This document shows, in pieces, positions 22,419-30,155 of a stretch of 48,526 nucleotides of DNA (position 1 is its first letter; each line of letters starts with the position of its first letter). Source of the stretch: Deltaproteobacteria bacterium. GTDB lineage: Bacteria > Desulfobacterota > Syntrophia > Syntrophales > UBA2210. The stretch covers positions 1 through 48,526 of the forward strand of contig JAFDAS010000012.1 in NCBI GenBank assembly GCA_019313695.1, given 5' to 3'. The translations under genes and the position numbers were made by a program. The notes beneath the pieces are model-generated. The model was not told the DNA's origin. It searched no databases and worked only from the letters and a program-made list of their open reading frames with translations.

Positions 22419-22945
22419 GGGATAGGCGTGGATATGAGATCCAGCTTCTTTTAATTGTGATGCTTCTGGCATCTATTTTGATGATTGTGCCTTTCCCGGC
22501 CTTCTCTTCGCAGGGGGAGGACGTATGGAAATCGAGCATTGAAGAACTGGCGCCCGATTTTGTCTTGAAAGATCTGGATGGAAAAGAGATCAGACTTGCC
22601 GATTATCGAGGAAAGGTTGTTCTCCTTGCCTTCAGTACGACGTGGTGTCCGCATTGTCGGAAGATGCCGCCTTACCTGAACGAGTTGCGTAGTAAGTATG
22701 GTGACAGTGGACTTGTGATATTCAATATAGACATCCAGGAACCCCTTAAGAAGGTGCGTTCCTACGCGGCCAAGCATGACATCAAATACAGGGTATTGCT
22801 TGATGAAAAGGCGACGGTTGCGAAGGCTTATAATGTAAGGGGTGTTCCTTCCCTTATCCTGGTTGACAAAGACGGAACCATTGTCTGCAGGCAGTGTCGG
22901 TTACTTGATGTGCTGTTGGAGACGTTGCTGCCGGCGACTCAATGA
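22409..22945 (+). CDS. Membrane-anchored TlpA/ResA-like thiol-disulfide protein
   Basis: A 178-residue protein with an N-terminal membrane segment (about 11-30) and a periplasmic thioredoxin fold: LAPDFVLKDLDGKEIRLADYRGKVVLL, active site WCPHC (Cys80, Cys83), FNIDIQEPLKKVRSYAAKH and the cis-Pro loop VRGVPSLILVDKDG. The AhpC/TSA-like start LAPDFVL places it with TlpA/ResA. It likely receives electrons from the overlapping CcdA gene product. An extra CxxC-like pair (VCRQC) occurs near the C-terminus. Confidence 0.9.
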   Translation: MALRDRRGYEIQLLLIVMLLASILMIVPFPAFSSQGEDVWKSSIEELAPDFVLKDLDGKEIRLADYRGKVVLLAFSTTWCPHCRKMPPYLNELRSKYGDSGLVIFNIDIQEPLKKVRSYAAKHDIKYRVLLDEKATVAKAYNVRGVPSLILVDKDGTIVCRQCRLLDVLLETLLPATQ

Positions 22946-23288
22946 TCGTATACGGAAGACGTCTCAATAAGGCCTTTGACAATATGATTCTTCGATGCTC
23001 AAAACATTTTTTCGACAATTCTAAATCTCGCTTCACTGCAAATCCAAAACTCTCCCGCTTTCAGTGGGGTCAAATAGTTGAATTTGCGGTCGTTTCGCTG
23101 CGATTTGAATTGTTACCGAAAAAAGCTTGATTCGCATTCAGAATCATATTCCCAAAACTCTGTGCAGCTTTTGGGTAATTCTGCAAAGCTCTCTCAACAT
23201 GACGTGGACATGTGTAAAGGTGGATTTGTCTTGATATCCTGTTTTCCGGGGTATATATAACGCGGAAAATAAGGTGGAGGTTGACAGG
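22946..23288. other. Intergenic gap with a promoter for the phenylacetate-CoA ligase gene
   Basis: No convincing gene is present. TTGATA (23231-23236), 17-bp spacer and TATATA (23254-23259) form a good promoter 30 bp before the ligase start. Upstream, CCCAAAAC...GCTTTTGGG (about 23152-23176) can form a small hairpin, and GATTC/GAATC arms lie just before it. The remainder looks like decayed or non-coding sequence. Confidence 0.55.
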
Positions 23289-24587
23289 ATGTACTGGGAA
23301 AAAGAGACCGAAACAATGCCGGGGAACAGGCTGGAAGAGCTTCAGCTTGCGAGGCTGAAGAAAAGCGTAGAGAAGGCCTCCGCCTCTGTTTTTTATGGGG
23401 GATTATTCAAAAAAACAAATCTTGATTCGAACGGGATAAAGTCTCTGGAAGATATAAAAAAGATTCCCCTTACGACAAAGGATGATCTCAGAGAACACTG
23501 GCCCTATGGATTCCTTGCTGTTTCCAGAGATGAACTGGTGAGGATGCATTCATCTTCCGGGACAACCGGCAGGGCGACAGTTATCTTTCATACAATTGAC
23601 GACATAAAGGAATGGACAAATATCGTGGCCCGTTCCATGTATATGACGGGTATGCGCAAAAGTGACGTGTTCCAGAACATGATGACCTATGGTCTCTTTA
23701 CCGGTGGACTGGGATTTCACTATGGTGCGGAAAAACTGGGTGCACTGGTTATCCCCGCAGGCGCGGGTAACAGCAAACGACAGATACAACTTATGCAGGA
23801 TTTTGGGACAACTGCGATACACATCATCCCGAGTTACGCCCTTCACCTTTTGTCGGTCTTTGAAGAGATGGGAGTTGACCCGAGGAGTGACACGCAGCTT
23901 CAGATCGCCTTTCTGGGCGCGGAGCCTCATTCGGAGAAGACAAGGGAAAAGATAGAAGAATTTTACGGTATCAAGGCATACAATTCATACGGGCTGTCTG
24001 AGATGGATGGTCCGGGTGTGGCCTTTGAATGCCGGCGCCAGAATGGGATGCATATCTGGGAAGATAATTTCATCGTGGAGATAATTAATCCGGACACGCT
24101 TGAACCCGTTCCGGATGGTGAGGAGGGGGAGCTTGTGCTGACAACCCTCTTGAGAGATGGGATGCCCATACTGCGGTACAGAACGAAAGACCTCACGCGA
24201 ATTATTCCGGGGCCCTGCGAATGCGGCAGGACACATGTTCGGATAGAGAGAATAAAAGGAAGAACCGATGACATGCTGATTCTGAAGGGTGTCAATATAT
24301 TCCCGATTCAGATAGAGAAAAAACTGATGGATGTGCCTGGTGTCGGGACCAATTTTCTGATTATCCTGGAGAGAAAGGGTTTCAATGATCACATGACAGT
24401 CAGGGTTGAGGTGCAGAAGGAGTTTTTCTCCGGAGATCTGAAGCAGCTTGAGAACCTGAGACGCAGGATTGTTGAAGAATTGAAGGGTGATATTCTGATA
24501 ACCCCGAAAGTGGAACTTGTTGAGCCCGGCAGTCTTCCCAAGAGCGAGGGAAAGGCGGTAAGGGTTATTGACAATAGAGAGGAGTAA
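23289..24587 (+). CDS. paaK: Phenylacetate-CoA ligase family protein
   Basis: A 432-residue adenylate-forming ligase of the PaaK family, which makes an acyl-CoA from an aryl-acetic acid, ATP and CoA. Visible are the P-loop-like HSSSGTTGRATVIFHT, MMTYGLFTGGLGFHYGAEKLG, AYNSYGLSEMDGPGVAFEC (aromatic/adenine motif), DGEEGELVLTTLLRDGMP, YRTKDLT and the hinge region GRTDDMLILKGVNIFP. Length fits the family (about 430). GGAGG lies 8 bp before the ATG at 23289. An ACT-domain gene follows within 6 bp. In anaerobes this pair is often associated with aromatic amino acid breakdown through arylpyruvates. Substrate range beyond phenylacetate is open. Confidence 0.93.
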   Translation: MYWEKETETMPGNRLEELQLARLKKSVEKASASVFYGGLFKKTNLDSNGIKSLEDIKKIPLTTKDDLREHWPYGFLAVSRDELVRMHSSSGTTGRATVIFHTIDDIKEWTNIVARSMYMTGMRKSDVFQNMMTYGLFTGGLGFHYGAEKLGALVIPAGAGNSKRQIQLMQDFGTTAIHIIPSYALHLLSVFEEMGVDPRSDTQLQIAFLGAEPHSEKTREKIEEFYGIKAYNSYGLSEMDGPGVAFECRRQNGMHIWEDNFIVEIINPDTLEPVPDGEEGELVLTTLLRDGMPILRYRTKDLTRIIPGPCECGRTHVRIERIKGRTDDMLILKGVNIFPIQIEKKLMDVPGVGTNFLIILERKGFNDHMTVRVEVQKEFFSGDLKQLENLRRRIVEELKGDILITPKVELVEPGSLPKSEGKAVRVIDNREE

Positions 24588-24593
24588 GAAATA

Positions 24594-25049
24594 ATGGTGG
24601 CCTATCAACTTTCTGTATTCGCGGAAAACAAGCCGGGCAGGTTGGCGAAGGTTACCGGCATTCTGAAAAAAGGCAAAATCAACATACGCGCCATTACGAT
24701 ATCCACCTCCGATGGTTTCGGGGTGATCAATTTGATTGTGGATGATCCGGAGAGAGCGCGCTCCATTCTGGAGGATGAAGGCCTGACTGTGAGCATGAAA
24801 GAGGTTGTCGCGGTCGTGATTGAAGACAAGCCGGGAGGGCTCGACAAACTGATTCAGCTTCTTTTTGATGAGGACATCAATGTTGAGAACGCCTATGGTT
24901 TTGTTCTGGAAAGCCGCGAAAAGGCGGTCTTTGTGGTCGATGTGAATCAGCTGGAGAAGACCCAGAAGGTACTGGAAGATGCAGGACTTAAAACATTAGA
25001 TGCTCAGGCTCTTTCCGCTATTGAGCCCTTTCACTATATGAAATATTGA
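24594..25049 (+). CDS. Tandem ACT-domain protein
   Basis: A 151-residue protein made of two ACT domains. The first starts YQLSVFAENKPGRLAKVTGILKKGKINIRAITISTSDGFGVINLIVDD; the second VVAVVIEDKPGGLDKLIQLLFDEDINVENAYGFV. ACT pairs bind amino acids and signal their level. It has no catalytic or DNA-binding part and follows the phenylacetate-CoA ligase gene closely, so it may sense an aromatic amino acid and modulate the ligase. That link is an inference from gene order. Confidence 0.9.
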   Translation: MVAYQLSVFAENKPGRLAKVTGILKKGKINIRAITISTSDGFGVINLIVDDPERARSILEDEGLTVSMKEVVAVVIEDKPGGLDKLIQLLFDEDINVENAYGFVLESREKAVFVVDVNQLEKTQKVLEDAGLKTLDAQALSAIEPFHYMKY

Positions 25050-25055
25050 ATGGCG

Positions 25056-25197
25056 TCGTAAAAAGTCCCAAAAACGTCATGCCGGATCCCGTACCCGGTA
25101 CGGGGCAGGCCCGATCCGGCATCCGGAACATATTGAAATTACTGGATTCCGGCTTCCGCCGGAATGACAAAAAATGGTGTTTTCTGACTTTTTACGA
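25056..25197. repeat. Family 1 repeat, variant with GTCATGCCGGA arm and inner insertion
   Basis: TCGTAAAAAGTC (25056-25067) and GACTTTTTACGA (25186-25197) are perfect inverted ends. The interior nearly duplicates 18890-19007, but an extra palindromic segment around CCCGTACCCGGTACGGG lies in the first hairpin loop. It separates the ACT gene from the gene at 25228. Confidence 0.88.
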
Positions 25198-25227
25198 GTT
25201 CATCAATATTAAAAATTGGGGAATTAT

Positions 25228-25662
25228 ATGACACACGAAGATGCGGGACATTATGCCGCCAAGCATGCCGCGGGGACCCGGACGGACCCCGGTGTTGAGG
25301 AAGCGGTAAGGGATAAAATTAAAGATGGCCATATTACATGCGCTTCTGCGCACAAAATTGCGCTCGATTTGGAAGTGACGCCTGCCGAGGTGGGGGTTGC
25401 TGTGGATCTCATGGAAGCGCGTTTGAGCAGATGTCAGTTGGGATTGTTTGGATATACCCCCGACAGAAGGATCGTGAAACCGGCTAACGAAGTATCGCCT
25501 GAACTGGAAAAGGCTATAGGAAAATCACTGGTTGACGGCAGGATAACGTGTCTTTCATGCTGGGAGATTGCGAAAGAGTTCGGAATCGCCAGGATGGATA
25601 TGGCTTCAGCCTGCGAAGCGCTGCATATCAGGATATTTTCCTGCCAGCTTGGAGCCTTTTAG
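25228..25662 (+). CDS. Unrecognised protein with two copies of a CQLGxF module
   Basis: A 144-residue protein I do not recognise. Residues about 21-74 and 91-144 are clear repeats, offset by 70: GHITCASAHKIA aligns with GRITCLSCWEIA, and ARLSRCQLGLF with IRIFSCQLGAF. Each module has a conserved Cys near its start (38, 108) and another in CQLG (69, 139). The pattern of helices between them (a helix, turn, helix, then a strand) could be a compact winged helix-turn-helix, but no DNA-binding signature is certain. Extra cysteines (111, 129) occur in the second module. GGGGA precedes the ATG at 25228. It might bind a metal or Fe-S cluster; that is speculation. Confidence 0.75.
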   Translation: MTHEDAGHYAAKHAAGTRTDPGVEEAVRDKIKDGHITCASAHKIALDLEVTPAEVGVAVDLMEARLSRCQLGLFGYTPDRRIVKPANEVSPELEKAIGKSLVDGRITCLSCWEIAKEFGIARMDMASACEALHIRIFSCQLGAF

Positions 25663-25667
25663 TTTTC

Positions 25668-26372
25668 TTATTCCTTTACATATCTGCCTATAATCTCCAG
25701 CATATTGCGCGCATTTTTCCGCGCGCCTTTTCTGATTTCATCCGGTACAAGTGGCTTTTCGACAATACCGTGGGCATAATTATCTACAGAACAGATTGCG
25801 GCGTATGAAAGCCCTAATTCCACCGCGATTGTCGCCTCGCTTGCCATGGTCATTCCAATAATATCGGCGAATTGGGACATCATTCTTATTTCGGCCCGTG
25901 TTTCCAATCTTGGTCCCGGAGTCTGCCAGTAAACACCGTTTTCTACCACGTTTATTCCGAGCCCTTTAGCTGCGTGAATCAGCCTTTTTCTGGTTCCCTC
26001 ATCGAGGACCGGTATTATATGGACGGCACTGTTGTGAAATATAGTGGGAGTTCCAGAGGTGGAAATATAATCGTCCGGTATGATGATTGTTCCAGGTTCC
26101 AGCGCTCTCTTCAGGGAACCTGTGGAGTTTATTCCTATTATTTCCTTCACACCCATGTCCTGCAGCGCTTTGAGATTTGCATGGTGATTGATCATGTGTG
26201 GGGGTATGCTGCTTTTCGCGTCCATGCCGTGCCTCGGTATGAACGCGACCATTCCCGAGAGAAGGACCAGCGCGCTGCCGAATTCGTTTTCCACCACTGT
26301 CTTCTCCAGGTCTTTGAATATATCTTCTTCATGCAGGGGGATTGTGCCGGAGATTATGCCAACCGGTTTCAT
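25668..26372 (-). CDS. MTA/purine nucleoside phosphorylase family protein
   Basis: A 234-residue phosphorylase of the MtnP/PNP family, which cleaves 5'-methylthioadenosine or a 6-oxopurine nucleoside with phosphate. Motifs are FIPRHG, GINSTGSLKRALEPG, VYWQTPGPRLETRAEIRMM, DIIGMTMASEATIAVELGLSYAAICSVDNYAHG. It is somewhat shorter than typical 260-290-residue MtnP. The usual base-selecting Asp pair region reads SVDNYAHG, with Asn in place of a second Asp, more like 6-oxopurine-type enzymes. AAAAGGAGCCCGTC precedes the ATG. It is convergent with the CQLGxF gene (6-bp gap between stops). Confidence 0.88.
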   Translation of the reverse strand: MKPVGIISGTIPLHEEDIFKDLEKTVVENEFGSALVLLSGMVAFIPRHGMDAKSSIPPHMINHHANLKALQDMGVKEIIGINSTGSLKRALEPGTIIIPDDYISTSGTPTIFHNSAVHIIPVLDEGTRKRLIHAAKGLGINVVENGVYWQTPGPRLETRAEIRMMSQFADIIGMTMASEATIAVELGLSYAAICSVDNYAHGIVEKPLVPDEIRKGARKNARNMLEIIGRYVKE

Positions 26373-26605
26373 GACGGGCTCCTTTTGTTGATGCGATAAT
26401 GACGTTGATCATCCTTCTGAGCTGCTTGTATTTGTATCAAATTCCATGATGCCTGTCAAAGCACTTGAAGGGCGGCATTGAAATAGTGTTTGACATTATG
26501 AGACTGTCATGAAATGGTAACTGGCTTGGTTTATGGGAGCGGAGGGCCATCTGTGGCATTTAGTTTATGCTCCTTTGAATTCGGGTAGTTACAAGGAAGA
26601 TGGAC
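26373..26605. other. Intergenic sequence between the phosphorylase and a family 1 repeat
   Basis: With the repeat that follows, this forms a 395-bp gap before bamD. TTGACA occurs at 26490-26495 but no good -10 is at the right distance. No gene or stable hairpin was recognised in this part. Confidence 0.5.
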
Positions 26606-26742
26606 TCGTAAAAAGTCGAAATATACACAATTTTGTCATTCCCGTGAAAACGGGAATCCAGTGTTTTTAAGTAGTTATGCGCTTCTGGATTCCCGCCTGC
26701 GCGGGAATGACAGCCTGCGCGGGAATGACAGACTTTTTACGA
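26606..26742. repeat. Family 1 repeat, two-hairpin copy with an 18-bp tandem duplication
   Basis: TCGTAAAAAGTC (26606-26617) and GACTTTTTACGA (26731-26742) bound the element, with AAGCATCA just outside. The interior resembles 18753-18868. CCTGCGCGGGAATGACAG occurs twice head to tail (26696-26713, 26714-26731), so one hairpin arm is duplicated. It ends 25 bp before the bamD start. Confidence 0.88.
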
Positions 26743-26767
26743 AAGCATCAAGGAAGGTGCTATCGAT

Positions 26768-27448
26768 ATGAAGCTTGCAAAAATGTTCCTTATAATTGTT
26801 CTTATGTTTTCTGTTACCGGTTGCCTGGAGTGGTGGGATGGACCTTCAGGTCCCAACACGCCCGATGCCCTTTACAGGAGGGGGCAGGAAGCGTATCAGG
26901 AAGGGGATTACAAAGATGCTATTGAAATATTCCAGAGAGTGACCGGAGAATATCCCCTCAGCGACTATGCGATTCCCGCCGAACTGGGGGTGGCGGATTC
27001 ATATTTCAGCGACGGGGATTATGTCTCCGCCGAGGTGAACTACAGCGATTTCATGGAATTTCATCCAACCAGCAAGAATCTTCCATACGTGATGCACCAG
27101 ATAGGAATATGTCACTACAGGCAAACACTGGGGATAGATCGTGATCAGACAGAAGCACATCTGGCGGAGAAAGCATTTGAGAGGCTTATTTCCCGTTTTC
27201 CCAGCAGCAAGTTTTCCTTTTCAGCCGAAAAGAAGTTAAAGGAATGCAGAAAGAAACTCGGCGAGCATGAATTTTATGTGGGGCGGTTCTATTTTAATAT
27301 CGGGCAATATCATGCCGCGCTGAGAAGGTTCAAAACCATTGAGGATGAATATGCCCGGTTAGGTATGGACTATAAGATCGGTTACTTTATACGTGAGACG
27401 GAAAGACGCCTCGCGGAAGAGGAGAGAAAGAAAAGAGAAACAGAATGA
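26768..27448 (+). CDS. bamD: Outer-membrane assembly lipoprotein BamD
   Basis: A 226-residue lipoprotein with signal peptide and lipobox VTGC (Cys19), followed by TPR-like repeats: ALYRRGQEAYQEGDYKDAIEIFQRVTGEYPLSDYA, ELGVADSYFSDGDYVSAEVNYSDFMEFHPTSKNLPYVMHQIGICHY and FYVGRFYFNIGQYHAALRRFKTIEDEY. The order and the final TPR motif are characteristic of BamD, the essential partner of BamA in outer-membrane protein insertion. It ends with a charged tail and overlaps the next gene by four bases (ATGA). AGGAAGGTG precedes the ATG. Confidence 0.92.
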   Translation: MKLAKMFLIIVLMFSVTGCLEWWDGPSGPNTPDALYRRGQEAYQEGDYKDAIEIFQRVTGEYPLSDYAIPAELGVADSYFSDGDYVSAEVNYSDFMEFHPTSKNLPYVMHQIGICHYRQTLGIDRDQTEAHLAEKAFERLISRFPSSKFSFSAEKKLKECRKKLGEHEFYVGRFYFNIGQYHAALRRFKTIEDEYARLGMDYKIGYFIRETERRLAEEERKKRETE

Positions 27449-28461
27449 ACCATCCCAATCTTGTCGAATCGATGTTGAAGCCTGAGTTTTATCCCCACAG
27501 ACCAGATACAGTAGAACTCATCCAGACTCATATTTCCTTTATTTTCATCGCCGGTGATCTCGTATACAAGGTCAAGAAAGCCGTCGATTTCGGTTTTCTC
27601 GATTTCACTACCCTTGAAAAAAGAAAATATTACTGCGACGAAGAAGTTTTATTAAATCGAAGATTTGCCCCCGATGTATATAACAATGTTGTTGGAATCA
27701 TCGAAAATAAGGAAGGAAGTCTCCTGTTAGGCAGTGGAGGTACTATCATCGAGTATGCCGTGGAGATGAAGAAGATTCCCGAAGAGAGAATGCTCTACAG
27801 GCTCATGGAGGCTGGCAAAGTAACAGAAGATGACGTGAAACGTGTTGGAAAATATCTTGCTCATGCTTACGGAAATATACCGAGTGATGAAAAAGCAAGA
27901 ACATTCGGGACGTTTGATGTTATCTCTACTAATGTGATAGAAAATTTCGATCAAACGAGAAAATATGCAGGCAGTCCTGTGAGTGAAAAGGCGTTCAATG
28001 CCATAGAGTCATGGAGCAGGTCGTTCATGGACGAAAATTCGGCCCTGTTCGATATAAGAATAGGGCAGGGCCATATTAAAGACTGTCACGGCGATCTCCA
28101 TCTCCAGCATATATGCATTGAAGATGATGCTATCTCCATATTTGACTGCATCGAGTTCAATGAAAGATTTCGTTTCGGAGATGTGGCATCGGATGTGGCG
28201 TTTTTATCTATGGACTTTGATTTCAACGGCAGGAACGATCTCGGAGACATCTTTGTAAATACCTATATAGACGAATCGAGCGATACGGCGCTGCATGATG
28301 TCCTGCGGTTCTACAAGGTGTACAGGGCCATGGTCAGGGCAAAGGTTACATCGTTCATGCTGGATGACGGCGGCCTCGATGATGTCTCCCGGCATGAGGC
28401 TTTCCAGAAAGCGAAACGATACTATGATCTTGCCTATGAGTACGTGACACATGAAGATTGA
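27445..28461 (+). CDS. APH-like (aminoglycoside phosphotransferase fold) kinase
   Basis: A 338-residue protein with an APH-type kinase domain: GDLVYKVKKAVDFGFLDFTTLEKRKYYCDEEVLLNRRFAPDVY (substrate/ATP lobe), catalytic loop CHGDLHLQH (214-222) and metal motif IFDCIEF (D234). This group usually occurs as the N-terminal half of a two-domain protein whose C-terminal half is a P-loop kinase (AAA_33 type). Here the two halves are separate genes (27445 and 29335) with a PHP gene between. It overlaps bamD at its start and the PHP gene at its end by 11 bp. The substrate is unknown; antibiotic resistance is not implied. Confidence 0.82.
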   Translation: MNHPNLVESMLKPEFYPHRPDTVELIQTHISFIFIAGDLVYKVKKAVDFGFLDFTTLEKRKYYCDEEVLLNRRFAPDVYNNVVGIIENKEGSLLLGSGGTIIEYAVEMKKIPEERMLYRLMEAGKVTEDDVKRVGKYLAHAYGNIPSDEKARTFGTFDVISTNVIENFDQTRKYAGSPVSEKAFNAIESWSRSFMDENSALFDIRIGQGHIKDCHGDLHLQHICIEDDAISIFDCIEFNERFRFGDVASDVAFLSMDFDFNGRNDLGDIFVNTYIDESSDTALHDVLRFYKVYRAMVRAKVTSFMLDDGGLDDVSRHEAFQKAKRYYDLAYEYVTHED

Positions 28462-29338
28462 TCTCCATGTTCACTCAAAAAACGGATCGGACGGCAAGTG
28501 GACGCTGGAGGAGATCTTTGCCGAGGCCTCCAGAAGAAATGTTCAGGTTATGTCAATCACCGATCACGACTCAATCAACTGTCAGGATGAGGCGATAGCC
28601 CTTGCCGACCGGTACGGAATCGGTTATATCCCCGGCGTTGAGCTGAACATAACCTTTTCTCACCCGGCATACAAAGACGGCAAGGGAGTGGCGCTTGATT
28701 TTCTCGGCTATGGGTATGATATTCATAATGAACCTCTTACGATCAAGCTTTATGAGCTGCGAAATTTCAGAGAGAAGAGGGCGAAAGAGATACTGAAGAA
28801 CATAAATCGGGAATTCGGGAAAGAGGGCAGGCGGAGCTTTTCGGATCACGATATGGAAGAAATACAGGCAAGTGTTGACGGGTCATTCGGCCGTCCGCAC
28901 ATTGCGGATTACATGATAAAAAAGAGTATAGTCAGCAGCAGGAAGGAGGCATTTTCCAAATATCTTGTGAAGTGTGATGTGCCGAAAATGCCGCTGGGCC
29001 TGGAAGAGGCCTCCAATCTGATGCGGGGCGCCGGTGGAAAACTGGTGCTCGCCCACCCCAATGATCCCAATGGGACATCTCTCGTGTCGTTCACGGCTTC
29101 TGTGGCCCGGCAGCATGCCATTATTCGCGAGACCATGTTGCAGTACATAGATGGTATTGAATGCTGGCATTCGAGACACAGCGGAAGAACAATCGAGTCA
29201 TACCTTGCGTTCGCCCGCAAAGAAGACCTGCTAATGACAGGTGGATCTGACTGCCATCAACAGCCCGCGATTATGGGCACTATCGAAATCCCCGATTATG
29301 TGGCGGGACAGTTTGATTTTGTGAAACCGGCGGGTTGA
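28451..29338 (+). CDS. PHP-domain phosphoesterase
   Basis: A 295-residue PHP protein. The four PHP metal motifs are visible: DLHVHSKNGSDG (His6, His8), SITDHDS (Asp38, His39), PGVELN (Glu), and, nearer the end, VLAHPND, WHSRHSG and GGSDCHQ. It resembles YciV/RNase AM-type and related phosphoesterases that hydrolyse phosphodiesters or nucleotide 3',5'-bisphosphates. It overlaps the upstream kinase gene by 11 bp and the downstream P-loop gene by 4 bp, so the three are one transcript and probably function together. Confidence 0.88.
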   Translation: MKIDLHVHSKNGSDGKWTLEEIFAEASRRNVQVMSITDHDSINCQDEAIALADRYGIGYIPGVELNITFSHPAYKDGKGVALDFLGYGYDIHNEPLTIKLYELRNFREKRAKEILKNINREFGKEGRRSFSDHDMEEIQASVDGSFGRPHIADYMIKKSIVSSRKEAFSKYLVKCDVPKMPLGLEEASNLMRGAGGKLVLAHPNDPNGTSLVSFTASVARQHAIIRETMLQYIDGIECWHSRHSGRTIESYLAFARKEDLLMTGGSDCHQQPAIMGTIEIPDYVAGQFDFVKPAG

Positions 29339-29985
29339 GTGATATAAAGTTGAAGTCAGTCATTTATGAAGGAGCCATTCCATTGAAAATACCTTTTAAG
29401 GAATTTGTCGAAAAGGAAATCGTGGACGATGCGGTGTTGATTGCCTGCGGACTTCCGGCAACGAACAAGACCGAAACCACCGAAATTATAGCGCGTTTAA
29501 AGGGCTATAAGATGTTGCGGACAGACGTGATACGCCGCGAAGTCCTGAAAGGCGAGGATATATTTGATGAAAAAATAGCGTCCGATATGGACAAGAGGAC
29601 GCTTGTGTATGATACAATGTTTTCCATGGCCGATGAGCTTTCCTCGCAGGGGAGGGGGGTCATCCTCGATGCCACATTCGTTACCCAGTCTCTCAGGAAG
29701 AGGGCCGCCGGGGTGGCCGCGAAGAATAGGAAGACATTCATTATACAGCAGACACAGTGCCCGCAGGATTATTCACTGGACAAGATTTCCAGAAGAACCA
29801 GAGAAAATTACGAGTCCAATGCCCTGACGGGGCAGGCCTACCTGAACAACAAGAACAAATTCGAGCCTGTGGACCTTGACGATCTCAAACAACTGTATCC
29901 CGAACTGCGCATCATACATCTCCTGGTTGACACTGCCTCCGATTCGGACGATGGATGGTTCGTGATTGAAAAAGTTGAACGATAA
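29335..29985 (+). CDS. P-loop kinase (AAA_33/zeta-toxin-like), likely partner of the APH-like protein
   Basis: A 216-residue nucleotide-binding protein with the P-loop ACGLPATNKTETTE (G39-T46), an unusual variant lacking the second glycine of GxxGxGKS/T. The LRTDVIRREVLKGE segment (substrate Asp-Arg) and GVILDATFVTQSLRKRA (Walker-B-like) match AAA_33/zeta-toxin-type small-molecule kinases. The start is a TTG inside TTGA overlapping the PHP stop; another TTG at 29350 is possible. In other bacteria this domain is commonly fused behind an APH-like domain. Activity is uncertain because of the altered P-loop. Confidence 0.78.
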   Translation: MSDIKLKSVIYEGAIPLKIPFKEFVEKEIVDDAVLIACGLPATNKTETTEIIARLKGYKMLRTDVIRREVLKGEDIFDEKIASDMDKRTLVYDTMFSMADELSSQGRGVILDATFVTQSLRKRAAGVAAKNRKTFIIQQTQCPQDYSLDKISRRTRENYESNALTGQAYLNNKNKFEPVDLDDLKQLYPELRIIHLLVDTASDSDDGWFVIEKVER

Positions 29986-30155
29986 CTACTCTCAAGCGGA
30001 CAGGCTGTCCCGGCGAGTCGGGATTAGTTCCTTATCCTTCAGACCGATAACCTGGTTACCAATCAATCGTAAACGTCAATCTCTACTCGGCTGTTATTGT
30101 TTTTTATCAAGAATATCACAAGGATGTGAAGGGGGCAAGGGATTTACCGGCTGGT

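Noticed and set aside
27445-28461. Aminoglycoside resistance gene
   Set aside because: Only the kinase fold is shared; the domain type, operon and lack of substrate-site features do not support drug modification.
29986-30155. Possible tRNA or small RNA in the gap before rlmN
   Set aside because: No cloverleaf arms or T-loop consensus could be fitted, and only short weak stems are present.
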